In this document: piece by piece, positions 8,269 through 17,905 of the stretch
How the letters are laid out: each line of letters starts with the position of its first letter
How positions within the stretch are numbered: the first letter of the stretch is position 1
From: Geodermatophilus nigrescens
GTDB lineage: Bacteria > Actinomycetota > Actinomycetes > Mycobacteriales > Geodermatophilaceae
NCBI RefSeq assembly: GCF_900129495.1
Contig: NZ_FQVX01000005.1
Span: 175,952-239,951 of the forward strand
Length of the DNA: 64,000 nt
Direction: 5' to 3'
Position numbers and translations under genes: made by a program
Notes under the pieces: model-generated
What the model was told of the DNA's origin: nothing
Seen by the model: only the letters and a program-made list of their open reading frames with translations
Databases searched by the model: none

Positions 8269-8966
8269 GCGCCGCTGCCCGCGCGCCCCGCGAGGGCGCC
8301 GCCCGCGCCGTCCCGCCGTCCCCGGGGGGCGCGACGGCGTCACGGTCGGCGACGACGAAGGCCACGACGGCGACGGCGAAGGCGGCGACGGCGACGGCGA
8401 CACCGAAGGCGACCGGGACGCCGGCCAGGACGCCCACGGCGACCACCGGCTCCGGGCACGCCGCCCGGCCGCTGCGCGCCCTGCCCTCCCGGCCCGTCCG
8501 CACGCTGCCCTCCCGGCCGGTGCGCGCCGGGGCGACCCGCGCCACCGGGCCCGCGCCGCGCGTGCCGTCGGTGCCGGACCTGCGACTGCTCACCGGCGGG
8601 GCGGGCCTCGCGCGGGCCACCGGTGCCCGCCGCGCACCGTTCGTGCTGCTGGTCGTGGTGCTGCTGGTGGCCACCACCATCGCGCTGCTCGTGCTCAACA
8701 CCGCCATCGCCGTGAACTCGCTGCGGGCGGGGGAACTGCGCAGCGAGAACGCCGAGAAGGCGGAGGAGGTGCAGGAGCTCGAGCGGCAGGTCGTCCAGGG
8801 CGGCGCGCCCGCGCAGCTCGCCGCCGCGGCCGTGGCCGCCGGGCTGGTCCCCGCCGGCACCGCCGCCTACCTGGTCGTCGGCCCCGACGGCACCGCCACC
8901 CTGCGCGGCACCCCCGAGCCGGCGCCCGCGCCGGAGACCGCACCGCCCGCCGCGAACGGAGGCTGA
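8265..8966 (+). CDS. ftsL: FtsL-like septum protein
   Basis: A 233-residue bitopic protein: a long cytoplasmic arm, one membrane helix at about 124-145 and a short extracytoplasmic coiled coil (about 151-178, [18 protein letters not shown]). The position between rsmH and ftsI and this topology identify FtsL, which bridges FtsQ/DivIC to the FtsWI synthase. FtsL is normally near 100 residues; here the arm is about 120 residues and very Thr/Ala/Lys/Arg rich, partly from an ACGGCG-type short repeat (about 8340-8410). GTG 8265 overlaps the rsmH stop. Sequence similarity of FtsL is always weak, so the name rests on context. Confidence 0.8.
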   Translation: MSAAARAPREGAARAVPPSPGGATASRSATTKATTATAKAATATATPKATGTPARTPTATTGSGHAARPLRALPSRPVRTLPSRPVRAGATRATGPAPRVPSVPDLRLLTGGAGLARATGARRAPFVLLVVVLLVATTIALLVLNTAIAVNSLRAGELRSENAEKAEEVQELERQVVQGGAPAQLAAAAVAAGLVPAGTAAYLVVGPDGTATLRGTPEPAPAPETAPPAANGG

Positions 8967-8968
8967 CC

Positions 8969-11014
8969 GTGGGCCCGAGCGACCCCCCGCGCGACCGCCG
9001 TCGCGACCTCCCGCGCGAACGGCCTCGCGACCTCGGCCGCGACGGGGCGCCGTCCCCCCGCGGCGCCCGCGTCCCGCGCGCCGGCGTCCCCCGGGACGGC
9101 TCCCGCGGCCGCCCGGCCTCCGTCCCGCGCCCCGTGCCCTCCCGCGACGGCGCCCCGCGCGCCGGCGGCCCGCGCGGCGGCGGGGCGACCCGCTCCGGCG
9201 CGTTCGAGCCGCGGCGCCCCGCCGGCCGCCGGCACAGCGGCCGCGCGCTGACCGTCGGACCCGCCCGCCTGTGGTGGGGCCTGGTGCTCGTCGTCGTCCC
9301 GCTGCTGGTGGTCACCACCCGGCTGGTGTGGCTGCAGGGCGTCGACGGGTCCGACCTCGCCTACCGCGCCGAGCAGAGCCGGCTGGCCGAGTACCCGCTC
9401 TCGGCGCTGCGCGGGGCGATCCTGGACCGCGACGGCAACCCGTTCGCCTACACCGTCGACGCGTCCCGCGTGACCGCCGACCCGCAGGCCGTCGAGGACC
9501 CGGAGCGCACCGCGCTGGCCCTCACCGCGCTGCTCGACGTGCCCGTCGACGAGCTCACCGAGCAGCTCGGCGGCGACGGCCGCTACGTGGTGCTGGCCCG
9601 CCAGGTGCCGCCGGAGACCGTCGACGCCATCCAGGACCTGGGCCTGGCCGGCGTGCTGTTCGAGGACGACCCGGTGCGGCTGTACCCGACCGGGACGGTC
9701 GGCGGCCAGGTGGTCGGGTTCACCGGCCGCGACGGCACCGGCCTGGGCGGGGTCGAGCTGCGCTTCGAGGACACCCTCGCCGGCACCGACGGCGACCGGC
9801 GGGTGGAGGTCGGCAGCGGCAACAACCCGATCCCCGCGGGCATCGACGAGTCGACGCCGGCCGTCGACGGCAGCACCGTCGAGCTGACCCTCGACCAGGA
9901 CGTGCAGTTCGTCATGGAGCAGCGCCTCGCGCAGGCCTGTGCCGACGGCGCCACCACCCGCGCCTCGGCCGTCGTCCTCGACGTGCACACCGGCGAGGTC
10001 GTGGCCATGGGCTCCTGCCCGGGCTACGACCCCGCGCAGGCCGGCCGCACCGACCCGGAGCTGCTCGGCAACCCCGTCGTCTCCGACGTCTTCGAGCCCG
10101 GCTCGGTCATGAAGGCGGTGACGCTGGCCGCCGCGCTCGAGGAGGGCGTGGCCGAGCCGGACACCGTGCTGAACGTGAACGGCCACATCCAGGCCGGCGA
10201 CGTCGTCGTCACCGACGCCCACGACCACGCGCCGGTGGACTGGACGGTCACCGGCATCCTCGCCAAGTCCAGCAACGTCGGCACGATCATGCTGGCCCGC
10301 GAGGTGGGCGACGAGCGGCTCGAGGAGTACCTGCGGGCCTTCGGCGTCGGGGCGGAGACCGGCGTCGAGCTGCCCGGGGAGAGCGCCGGCATCCTGCAGG
10401 ACTCCGCGGAGTGGACCGAGAGCCGCGCGGCCAACGTGCCGATCGGCCAGGGCGTCTCGGTGACCACGCTGCAGATGGCCTCGGTGTACCAGGCCATCGC
10501 CAACGACGGCGTGCGCATCCCGCCGCGGGTGGTCTCCTCGGTGACCGCGCCCGACGGCACGGTGACCACCCCGGACGCGCCCGAGCCCGTCCGCGTGGTC
10601 AGCGAGCGGACCGCCGACGACCTCGCCTACATGCTCGAGGCCGTCGTCGGCCCCGGCGGCACCGCGCCGCTCGCGCAGGTCGAGGGCTACCGCGTCGCCG
10701 GCAAGACCGGCACCGCGCAGCGGGCCAACCCGGAGTGCAACTGCTACGACGGCGGCGGCTACGTGACGACGTTCGTCGGGTTCGCCCCGGCCGACGACCC
10801 GCAGTACGTCGTGGCCGTCGACCTCGAGCGGCCCAGCAGCTCCGCCGAGGGCGGGCAGGTGGCCGCGCCGGTGTTCGCCGACGTCATGCGCCACGTGCTC
10901 ACCGACGCCGGCGTCGTGCCGTCGGGCACCGCCCGCCCCGAGTTCGCGATCACCCGCGAGGACCTCACCGGGGCGGCGGCGGGCGGACCGCCCGGCGGGC
11001 CCGCCGGCGACTGA
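8969..11014 (+). CDS. ftsI: FtsI (PBP3), class B septal transpeptidase
   Basis: A 681-residue class B penicillin-binding protein that crosslinks septal peptidoglycan. A cytoplasmic arm (1-100), one membrane helix (101-120), a pedestal domain and the transpeptidase domain follow in order. The three active-site motifs are intact: SVMK at Ser379, SSN at 434-436 and KTGT at 579-582. The arm is unusually long and consists largely of Arg/Pro/Asp/Gly. Two bases separate it from ftsL. A Cys pair near the KTGT motif (PECNCYDGG) might form a disulfide outside the membrane. It works with FtsW encoded downstream. Confidence 0.95.
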   Translation: MGPSDPPRDRRRDLPRERPRDLGRDGAPSPRGARVPRAGVPRDGSRGRPASVPRPVPSRDGAPRAGGPRGGGATRSGAFEPRRPAGRRHSGRALTVGPARLWWGLVLVVVPLLVVTTRLVWLQGVDGSDLAYRAEQSRLAEYPLSALRGAILDRDGNPFAYTVDASRVTADPQAVEDPERTALALTALLDVPVDELTEQLGGDGRYVVLARQVPPETVDAIQDLGLAGVLFEDDPVRLYPTGTVGGQVVGFTGRDGTGLGGVELRFEDTLAGTDGDRRVEVGSGNNPIPAGIDESTPAVDGSTVELTLDQDVQFVMEQRLAQACADGATTRASAVVLDVHTGEVVAMGSCPGYDPAQAGRTDPELLGNPVVSDVFEPGSVMKAVTLAAALEEGVAEPDTVLNVNGHIQAGDVVVTDAHDHAPVDWTVTGILAKSSNVGTIMLAREVGDERLEEYLRAFGVGAETGVELPGESAGILQDSAEWTESRAANVPIGQGVSVTTLQMASVYQAIANDGVRIPPRVVSSVTAPDGTVTTPDAPEPVRVVSERTADDLAYMLEAVVGPGGTAPLAQVEGYRVAGKTGTAQRANPECNCYDGGGYVTTFVGFAPADDPQYVVAVDLERPSSSAEGGQVAAPVFADVMRHVLTDAGVVPSGTARPEFAITREDLTGAAAGGPPGGPAGD

Positions 11015-11088
11015 CGCCGGACCCGCGCGGGTGCGGGCGGTGCCCGGCGCGCGGGGCGCGGGTGCGCGGGGCCGGACCGGTCCGCCGG

Positions 11089-11094
11089 TAGATT
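11089..11094 (+). promoter_or_regulatory. -10 hexamer for murE, leaderless type
   Basis: TAGATT lies 8 bases before GTG 11103, the spacing expected of a leaderless promoter. It would give an internal promoter inside the dcw cluster between ftsI and murE. Confidence 0.55.
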
Positions 11095-11102
11095 GGCCCG
11101 AC

Positions 11103-12635
11103 GTGACCCCGACCGGAACCGGGTCGGTGCCCCGGCCCCGGGGGACCCGCCCGCAGCCCCTCGCCGCGCTCGCCGACCTCGTCGGCGACCCCGTCCAGGG
11201 CGACCCCGCCACCGAGGTCGGCGGCGTCACCCTCGCCTCCACCGAGGTGCGGCCCGGCGACCTCTACGCCGCCCTCCCCGGCGCCCGCACGCACGGCGCC
11301 CGCTTCGCCGCCGACGCCGCCGCCCGCGGCGCCGTCGCCGTCCTCACCGACCCGGCCGGCCGCGAGCAGGCCGCCGCCACCGGGCTGCCGGTGTGCGTCG
11401 TCGACGACCCCCGCGGCCGCCTCGGCGACGTCGCCGCCCGCGTCTACGGCGAGCCCGCCCGCCGGCTGCCGGTCGTCGGCATCACCGGCACCAACGGCAA
11501 GACGACGACGAGCTACCTGGTCGAGGCCGGCCTCGCCGCCGCCGGCCGCGGCACCGGGCTGATCGGCACCGTGCAGTCGCGCACCCGCGCCGGCGGCACC
11601 GAGACGGCGTTCCCCAGCGTGCGCACCACCCCCGAGGCGCCGGTGCTGCACGCGCTGCTGGCCACGATGGCCGAGTCCGGCGTGGACGCCGTCGTCATGG
11701 AGGTCTCCAGCCACGCGCTGGTGCAGGGCCGCGTCGGCGGGGTGCCCTTCGCCGCGGCCGGGTTCACCAACCTCAGCCAGGACCACCTCGACTTCCACCG
11801 CGACCTCGAGGACTACTTCCAGGCCAAGGCGCTGCTGTTCGACGGGCGCGCCGCGCGCGAGGTGGTCGTCGTCGACGACGACGCCGGCCGGCGACTGGCC
11901 GGGATGCTGGGGGAGCGGGCGGTCACCGTCTCCGCCGACGGCGCCGCCGCGCACTGGACCGCCACCGACGTCACGCCCGCCCCCGACGGCGGCTCCACCT
12001 TCACCGTCAGCGGCCCCGGCGGGTCGTGGCCGGCCAGCGTGCGGCTGCCCGGCCGGTTCAACGTCACCAACGCCGTCCTCGCCGTCGCGCTGCTCGACGC
12101 GGTCGGCGTCCCGGTCGCCGAGGCGCTGGCCGGCATCGCCGCCACCGTCGTCCCCGGCCGCATGGAGCCCGTCGACGCCGGCCAGCCGTTCACCGCCGTC
12201 GTCGACTACGCGCACACCCCCGACGCCGTCGCCACCGCGCTCGCCGCGCTGCGCGCCGCCACCCGGGGGAGGCTGATCACCGTGCTCGGCTGTGGGGGAG
12301 ACCGCGACCAGGGGAAGCGACCGGCGATGGGCGCGGCGGCCGCGGCCGGCAGCGACCTCGTGGTCGTCACCGACGACAACCCGCGCTCGGAGGACCCGGC
12401 CGCGATCCGCGCCGCCGTGCTCGCCGGCGTGCCGGCCGACCGCCGCGACGCGGTCGAGGAGGTCGGCGACCGCCGCGCCGCGATCGCGCGCGCGGTGGCG
12501 CTCGCCCGCCCCGGCGACACCGTCCTGGTGGCCGGCAAGGGACACGAGTCCGGGCAGGAGGTCGCCGGCACGGTGACGCCCTTCGACGACCGCGCCGTGC
12601 TGCGCGAGGTGCTCGCCGGGGCGGCCCGCCGGTGA
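11103..12635 (+). CDS. murE: UDP-MurNAc-Ala-Glu:meso-diaminopimelate ligase MurE
   Basis: A 510-residue Mur ligase that adds the third stem-peptide residue in the cytoplasm. The ATP loop GITGTNGKTTT lies at 127-137. The DNPR motif (425-428, DDNPRSEDP) marks the meso-diaminopimelate-specific form, so the wall is A1-gamma type. GTG 11103 is chosen because TAGATT precedes it by 8 bases and a typical N-terminus follows; an open frame extends further upstream to 11031 but without family similarity. The stop overlaps the murF GTG by four bases. Confidence 0.94.
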   Translation: MTPTGTGSVPRPRGTRPQPLAALADLVGDPVQGDPATEVGGVTLASTEVRPGDLYAALPGARTHGARFAADAAARGAVAVLTDPAGREQAAATGLPVCVVDDPRGRLGDVAARVYGEPARRLPVVGITGTNGKTTTSYLVEAGLAAAGRGTGLIGTVQSRTRAGGTETAFPSVRTTPEAPVLHALLATMAESGVDAVVMEVSSHALVQGRVGGVPFAAAGFTNLSQDHLDFHRDLEDYFQAKALLFDGRAAREVVVVDDDAGRRLAGMLGERAVTVSADGAAAHWTATDVTPAPDGGSTFTVSGPGGSWPASVRLPGRFNVTNAVLAVALLDAVGVPVAEALAGIAATVVPGRMEPVDAGQPFTAVVDYAHTPDAVATALAALRAATRGRLITVLGCGGDRDQGKRPAMGAAAAAGSDLVVVTDDNPRSEDPAAIRAAVLAGVPADRRDAVEEVGDRRAAIARAVALARPGDTVLVAGKGHESGQEVAGTVTPFDDRAVLREVLAGAARR

Positions 12636-14059
12636 TCGCCCTGTCCCTCGCCGAGGTCGCGCAGGCCGTCGGCGCCCCGCTGCCGGACGGTGCCTCCGGC
12701 ACGGTCACCGCCGTCACCCTCGACTCCCGCGGCGTCGCCCCGGGCGCGCTGTTCGTCGCCGTCGCCGGCGAGCGCGTCGACGGGCACGACTACCTCGACG
12801 CCGCCGCGGAGGCGGGCGCCGTCGCCGCGCTCACCACCCGCCCCGGCGGCCCGCTGCCGGCGCTCGTCGTCGACGACACCGTCGCCGCGCTCGGCCGGCT
12901 CGCCGCCGAGGTGCACCGCCGGCTCGCCGCGGCGGGCCTGCGGACCGTCGGCCTCACCGGGTCCTCGGGCAAGACCTCCACCAAGGACCTGCTCGGGCAG
13001 GTGCTCGCCGCCGCCGGCCCGACGGTGAGCCCGCCCGGCTCGTACAACAACGACATCGGCCTCCCGCTGACCGTCCTCGACGCCGACGAGGGCACCCGCT
13101 TCCTCGTCCTCGAGATGGGCGCCCGGGGCGTCGGGCACATCGCCCGGCTGTGCGCCGTCGCCCGGCCCGACGTCGGCGTCGTCCTCAACGTCGGCTCCGC
13201 GCACCTCGGCGAGTTCGGCTCGGCCGACGTCATCGCGCAGGCCAAGGGCGAGCTCGTGGAGGCGCTGCCCGCGACCGGCACCGCCGTGCTCAACGCCGAC
13301 GACCCGCGGGTGGCCGGGATGGCGCCGCGCACCCGCGCCCGGGTGGTCACCACCGGCCGCTCCGCGGGCGCCGACGTGCGCGCCGCCGGCGTCTCCCTCG
13401 ACGACGCCGCCCGCGCCCGGTTCACCCTCGTCGCCGGCGGCGAGGAGCACCCGGTCGCGCTGCAGGTCGTCGGCGAGCACCAGGTGGCCAACGCGCTGTC
13501 CGCCGCCGCCGCCGCGCTGGCCCTCGGCATGACGCCGGCCGCCGTCGCCGCGGCCCTGTCGCAGGCCACGCCGCGCAGCCGCTGGCGCATGGAGGTCACC
13601 CGCCGGGCCGACGGCGTCACCGTCGTCAACGACGCCTACAACGCCAACCCCGAGTCGATGCGCGCCGCCCTCGCCGCGCTGGCCGGGCTGCCGGCCGGCC
13701 GGCGGGTCGCCGTCCTCGGCGGGATGGCCGAGCTCGGCCCGGACGCCGGCGCCGAGCACGAGCGGCTCGGCCGCGACGCGGTCGCCGCCGGGGCCGACCT
13801 GGTCGTCGCCGTCGGACCCGATGCGGTAGGAGTAGTCACGGGTGCCACGGCCGCCGGTGCCCGCCACGGGGAGGGCGGCGAGGCGGACGCCGGGACCTCT
13901 CCGGGCAGCACCGCCGTCGCGGTGCCCGACCGGGCGGCCGCTCTCGTCTTCCTCTCGGAGGTGCTGGTGCCCGGTGACGTCGTGCTGGTGAAGGCCAGCC
14001 GGTCCCACGGGCTGGAGGTCCTCGCCGCGGACCTGCTGGACGCCGGGGCAGGCGCGTGA
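12632..14059 (+). CDS. murF: UDP-MurNAc-tripeptide:D-Ala-D-Ala ligase MurF
   Basis: A 475-residue Mur ligase that completes the pentapeptide by adding D-Ala-D-Ala. The ATP loop TGSSGKTSTKD is at 109-119. The central domain has EMGARGVGHIARLC, and NDAYNANPESM lies at the C-terminal domain junction, as in MurF. A low-complexity insert of about 25 residues (GEGGEADAGTSPGS) lies near residue 410 and is atypical. GTG 12632 overlaps the murE stop, and the murF stop overlaps the mraY GTG. Confidence 0.94.
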   Translation: MIALSLAEVAQAVGAPLPDGASGTVTAVTLDSRGVAPGALFVAVAGERVDGHDYLDAAAEAGAVAALTTRPGGPLPALVVDDTVAALGRLAAEVHRRLAAAGLRTVGLTGSSGKTSTKDLLGQVLAAAGPTVSPPGSYNNDIGLPLTVLDADEGTRFLVLEMGARGVGHIARLCAVARPDVGVVLNVGSAHLGEFGSADVIAQAKGELVEALPATGTAVLNADDPRVAGMAPRTRARVVTTGRSAGADVRAAGVSLDDAARARFTLVAGGEEHPVALQVVGEHQVANALSAAAAALALGMTPAAVAAALSQATPRSRWRMEVTRRADGVTVVNDAYNANPESMRAALAALAGLPAGRRVAVLGGMAELGPDAGAEHERLGRDAVAAGADLVVAVGPDAVGVVTGATAAGARHGEGGEADAGTSPGSTAVAVPDRAAALVFLSEVLVPGDVVLVKASRSHGLEVLAADLLDAGAGA

Positions 14060-15135
14060 AGTCCGTCCTCATCGCCGCGGCGTTCGGGCTGGTCCTCTCC
14101 ATCCTCGCCACGCCGCTGGCCGTCCGGGCGTTCCGGCGCCGCGGCTTCGGCCAGGAGATCCGCGACGACGGCCCCGAGTCGCACCTGTCGAAGAAGGGCA
14201 CGCCCACCATGGGCGGCACCGTCATCGTCGGGGCGACCGTGGCCGGCTACCTGCTCGCCCACCTGTTCCTCATCGGCCAGCCCGGGCGGGGGGTCACCGC
14301 CACCGGCCTGCTGCTGCTGTTCCTCATGGTGGGCCTCGGCACCGTCGGCTTCCTCGACGACTACCTCAAGATCCGGCACCGCCGGAGCCTGGGCCTCAAC
14401 AAGACGGCGAAGCTCGTCGGGCAGCTGGTGGTCGGGCTGACCTTCGCGATCCTCGCGCTCAACTTCCCCGACGAGGCGGGGGTGACGCCGGCGTCGGAGT
14501 TCGTCTCCTACGTCCGCGACATCGAGCCGCTGTTCGTCAGCGCCGTCGGCTTCGTCGTCCTGGCCTACCTGTTCATCGCCGGTTTCTCCAACGCGGTCAA
14601 CCTCACCGACGGCCTCGACGGGCTCGCCGCCGGCTGCTCGGCGATGGTGTTCGGCGCCTACGTCGTCATGAGCTTCTGGCAGTTCACCCACGACTGCGCC
14701 GCGGCCGCCGTCGACGGCTGCTACCAGGTGCGCGACCCGCTCGACGTCACGCTCGTGGCCGCCGCGGCGATGGGCGCCTGCCTCGGGTTCCTGTGGTGGA
14801 ACACCAGCCCGGCGCGGATCTTCATGGGCGACACCGGCTCGCTGGCCCTCGGCGGGCTGATGGCCGGCATCGCCATCGTCACCCGCACCGAGCTGCTGCT
14901 CATCGTCCTCGGCGGGCTCTTCGTCGCGGTCACGCTCTCGGTGGTCATCCAGGTGGCCTTCTTCCGCGCCACCCGCCGGCGGGTGTTCCGCATGGCCCCG
15001 CTGCACCACCACTTCGAGCTCGCCGGGTGGGCGGAGAACACCGTCATCGTGCGGTTCTGGCTGGTCACCGGCATGGCCGTCGCCTTCGGGCTCGGCCTGT
15101 TCTACGCCGACTGGCTGTCCATCACCGGCCTGTGA
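14056..15135 (+). CDS. mraY: MraY, phospho-MurNAc-pentapeptide transferase
   Basis: A 359-residue integral membrane enzyme that attaches phospho-MurNAc-pentapeptide to undecaprenyl phosphate to make lipid I. About ten membrane segments are visible. Diagnostic loops are intact: GFLDDYLKIRHRRSLGL, FSNAVNLTDGLDGLAAG and MAPLHHHFELAGW. GTG 14056 overlaps the murF stop. murD normally follows; here a hairpin repeat and then ftsW follow instead. Confidence 0.95.
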   Translation: MKSVLIAAAFGLVLSILATPLAVRAFRRRGFGQEIRDDGPESHLSKKGTPTMGGTVIVGATVAGYLLAHLFLIGQPGRGVTATGLLLLFLMVGLGTVGFLDDYLKIRHRRSLGLNKTAKLVGQLVVGLTFAILALNFPDEAGVTPASEFVSYVRDIEPLFVSAVGFVVLAYLFIAGFSNAVNLTDGLDGLAAGCSAMVFGAYVVMSFWQFTHDCAAAAVDGCYQVRDPLDVTLVAAAAMGACLGFLWWNTSPARIFMGDTGSLALGGLMAGIAIVTRTELLLIVLGGLFVAVTLSVVIQVAFFRATRRRVFRMAPLHHHFELAGWAENTVIVRFWLVTGMAVAFGLGLFYADWLSITGL

Positions 15136-15139
15136 CGGA

Positions 15140-15205
15140 GGACCCCCTCGCCCCCCACCCCTCGCAGGCTCGGGGCGGGCCCCTGCGAGGGGGCCGTTCC
15201 AGCAC
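15140..15205 (+). repeat. hairpin repeat copy R1, where murD is expected
   Basis: This 66-bp element begins 5 bases after the mraY stop. Outer arms CCCCCTCGC and GCGAGGGGG enclose a loop region that is nearly identical to the copy after ftsZ. The arms differ between the copies but remain complementary, which points to selection for an RNA hairpin. It probably works as a terminator or attenuator. Confidence 0.75.
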
Positions 15206-15290
15206 GTTCCGGCGGCGCGCGAGCGGGGGACCGGCGCGACACGCGGGGGAGCTGACCGTCCGGCGCGCCGTCAGCGGCGACGATGGCGGG

Positions 15291-16793
15291 ATGGACGGCC
15301 GCACCGAGTCCACCCGCACGCGCCGCACGCGCCGCAGCGGCGTCCCGGTGGCGTCCGCGGGTCCCGCCGCCCGGGTGCGCGGGCCGGCCTGGCTCGACGG
15401 GCCGATGACCAGCTGCCACCTCGTCATCGGCGCGGCCGGTCTGCTGCTGGCCATCGGGCTGGTCATGGTCTTCTCCGCCTCGGCCATCGAGGCGGCGCTC
15501 GACGACCAGCCGGCCTGGCGCCCCGGCGTCGACCAGCTCGTCTTCGCCGGCCTGGGCCTGGTCGCCCTGCTCGTCGCCGTGCGCCTGCCCGCCGGGCTGA
15601 TGCGCCGCTGGTCGGGGATGGCGCTCGTCGCCGTCCTCGTGCTGCTCGTCGCCGTCCTCGTGCCGGGGGTCGGCGTCGAGTACAACGGCTCGCGCGCCTG
15701 GATCGACCTCGGCGTCACCGACTTCCAGCCCTCCGAGCTCACCAAGCTCGTCGTCGCCCTGTGGGGCGCGCACGTCCTCGCCACCCGCGGCCGCAGCCTG
15801 ACGCTCAGGACGCTGCTCGTGCCGCTGCTGCCGGTCTTCGTGGTCATCAGCGCGCTGCTCATGCTCGAGCCCGACTTCGGCGCCGTCGTCAGCCTGCTGC
15901 TCGTCGTCTCCGGCCTGCTGTGGGCCGGCGGCCTGCCCGGGCGGCTGTGGGGCCTCGGCATCGCGACCGCGGGCACGGTGGGCTACCTGCTGGTGAGCAG
16001 CTCGGAGTACCGCTGGGAGCGGGTGACCGCCTTCCTGCACCCCTTCGACGACCCCACCGACACCGGCTTCCAGGCCATCCGCGGCTTCTACGCGCTGGCC
16101 AACGGCGGCCTGTGGGGCGTGGGCCTCGGCAACAGCGCCATGAAGTGGAACCTGCTGCCCGAGGCGGAGTCGGACTACATCTTCGCGATCATCGGCGAGG
16201 AGCTCGGCTTGCTGGGCTGCCTCGTCGTGGTCACCCTCTACGCGGTGCTGGCCTTCGCCGGCTTCCGGATCGCCAACCGCTCGGCCGACCGCTTCGTGCA
16301 GCTGGCCAGCGTGGCGATCACCGTCTGGCTCGTCGGCCAGGCGGCCATGAACATGGGCTACGTGGTGGGGGTCCTCCCGGTCACCGGGGTCACCCTGCCG
16401 CTGGTCTCCGCCGGTGGCACCTCGCTGGTGCTCACCCTCTTCGTCGTGGGGATCCTCATCCGCTTCGCCCGATCCGAGCCCGAGGCCATCGAGCACGCCC
16501 GCAGCCGCGACCGCGGCCGGCTGGCGCGCTGGCTGCTGCCCGTGCCCGCACACGCCGTCGACCCGGTCCGCCCGGGCCGCTCCCGTCCCACCACCCGGGG
16601 GGAGGAGCCCGCCGACGGCCGCCTCCGCGGCCGCTCGGGTGAGCGCCCGCCGGGCCGCCGGCCCGTCGAGCCGCGCCCGGTGCGCCGGCCCGCCGAGGCC
16701 CGTGGCGCCGAGCGCCGGGTGCCGCCGCCGGCCGCGCGCCGGCCCGAGCGGGTCCCCGCCCGGCCCGCCGACCGCCCGGGGCGGTCCCGGTGA
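15291..16793 (+). CDS. ftsW: FtsW, septal peptidoglycan polymerase (SEDS family)
   Basis: A 500-residue SEDS protein with about ten membrane helices that polymerises lipid II at the septum together with FtsI. Family motifs include [38 protein letters not shown] and [13 protein letters not shown]. After the last helix (about residue 390) comes a roughly 110-residue cytoplasmic tail of Arg, Pro, Ala and Gly, reminiscent of the longer FtsW tails of actinobacteria that contact FtsZ or FtsI. ATG 15291 is the first in-frame start after the R1 repeat. The stop overlaps the murG GTG. Confidence 0.94.
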   Translation: MDGRTESTRTRRTRRSGVPVASAGPAARVRGPAWLDGPMTSCHLVIGAAGLLLAIGLVMVFSASAIEAALDDQPAWRPGVDQLVFAGLGLVALLVAVRLPAGLMRRWSGMALVAVLVLLVAVLVPGVGVEYNGSRAWIDLGVTDFQPSELTKLVVALWGAHVLATRGRSLTLRTLLVPLLPVFVVISALLMLEPDFGAVVSLLLVVSGLLWAGGLPGRLWGLGIATAGTVGYLLVSSSEYRWERVTAFLHPFDDPTDTGFQAIRGFYALANGGLWGVGLGNSAMKWNLLPEAESDYIFAIIGEELGLLGCLVVVTLYAVLAFAGFRIANRSADRFVQLASVAITVWLVGQAAMNMGYVVGVLPVTGVTLPLVSAGGTSLVLTLFVVGILIRFARSEPEAIEHARSRDRGRLARWLLPVPAHAVDPVRPGRSRPTTRGEEPADGRLRGRSGERPPGRRPVEPRPVRRPAEARGAERRVPPPAARRPERVPARPADRPGRSR

Positions 16794-17905
16794 GCGCGCC
16801 GACCGGCCGCCCGCCGAGCGTCGTCCTGGCCGGCGGCGGCACCGGCGGTCACATCGAGCCGATGCTGGCGCTGGCCGACGCGCTGCGCCGCCGCGACCCC
16901 GCCCCGCGGGTCACCTGCCTGGGCACCGCCCGCGGCATGGAGACCCGGCTGGTGCCCGCGCGCGGCTACGACCTGCGGCTCATCCCGCCCGTGCCGCTGC
17001 CGCGCAAGCCGACGCCGGACCTGCTGCGCGTGCCCGGGCGGGTGCGCCGCGCCGTCGCCGACACCCGCGCGCTGCTGGCCGAGCTGCAGGCCGACGTCGT
17101 CGTCGGGTTCGGCGGGTACGTGGCGTTGCCGGCCTACCTGGCCGCCCGCCGCGCGGGAGTGCCGGTCGTGGTGCACGAGCAGAACGCGCTGCCGGGCCTC
17201 GCCAACCGCATCGGCGCGCGGATCGCCGCCCGGGTCGCGGTCACCGTGCCCGGCACGCCGCTGCACCGCGGCGAGCACGTCGGCATGCCGCTGCGCACCG
17301 CGATCAGCGGCCTGGACCGCGCCGGGCGCCGCGGCGAGGCCCGAGCCGCCTTCGGGCTGGACGCCGACCGGCCCACGCTGCTGGTCTTCGGCGGCTCGCA
17401 GGGCGCCGCCTCGCTCAACCGCGCCGCCGTCGCCGCAGCCGACGCGCTCACCGCCGCCGGTGTCCAGGTGCTGCACGCCCGCGGCCCCAAGAACACCGAC
17501 GTCGAGGTGCCGGCGCGCCCGGCCGGCGCGGCGCCGTACGTCGTCGTCGACTACCTGGAGCGGATGGACCTCGCCTACGCCGCCGCCGACCTGGCGCTGT
17601 GCCGGTCGGGCGCGGTGACCGTGGCGGAGCTGTCCGCGGTCGGGCTGCCCGCGGCGTTCGTGCCGCTGCCCATCGGCAACGGCGAGCAGCGGCGCAACGC
17701 GCTGCCGGTCGTCGAGGCCGGCGGCGGACTGATCGTCGACGACGCCGACCTGTCCCCGCGGTGGATCGAGGCCACCCTGCTGCCGCTGCTCACCGACCCC
17801 GCCGCGCTCGCCGGGTACGCCGCCCACGCCGCCGCGGCCGGGGTGCCCGACGCCGACGACCGGCTGGCCGACATCGTCCTGGAGGTGGCCGCCGGTGACC
17901 GCTGA
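16790..17905 (+). CDS. murG: MurG, lipid II synthase
   Basis: A 371-residue GT-B glycosyltransferase that transfers GlcNAc from UDP-GlcNAc to lipid I on the inner membrane face. The N-terminal glycine loop is [18 protein letters not shown], the second signature is [11 protein letters not shown] and the UDP-GlcNAc site is [21 protein letters not shown] 16790 overlaps the ftsW stop. It ends inside murC (an 11-base overlap), typical of the tight packing here. Confidence 0.95.
   Translation: MSAPTGRPPSVVLAGGGTGGHIEPMLALADALRRRDPAPRVTCLGTARGMETRLVPARGYDLRLIPPVPLPRKPTPDLLRVPGRVRRAVADTRALLAELQADVVVGFGGYVALPAYLAARRAGVPVVVHEQNALPGLANRIGARIAARVAVTVPGTPLHRGEHVGMPLRTAISGLDRAGRRGEARAAFGLDADRPTLLVFGGSQGAASLNRAAVAAADALTAAGVQVLHARGPKNTDVEVPARPAGAAPYVVVDYLERMDLAYAAADLALCRSGAVTVAELSAVGLPAAFVPLPIGNGEQRRNALPVVEAGGGLIVDDADLSPRWIEATLLPLLTDPAALAGYAAHAAAAGVPDADDRLADIVLEVAAGDR

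Noticed and set aside
15136..15290. A murD remnant between mraY and ftsW
   Set aside because: Translations of the 155 bp show no Mur ligase residues; the sequence is almost entirely the hairpin repeat.
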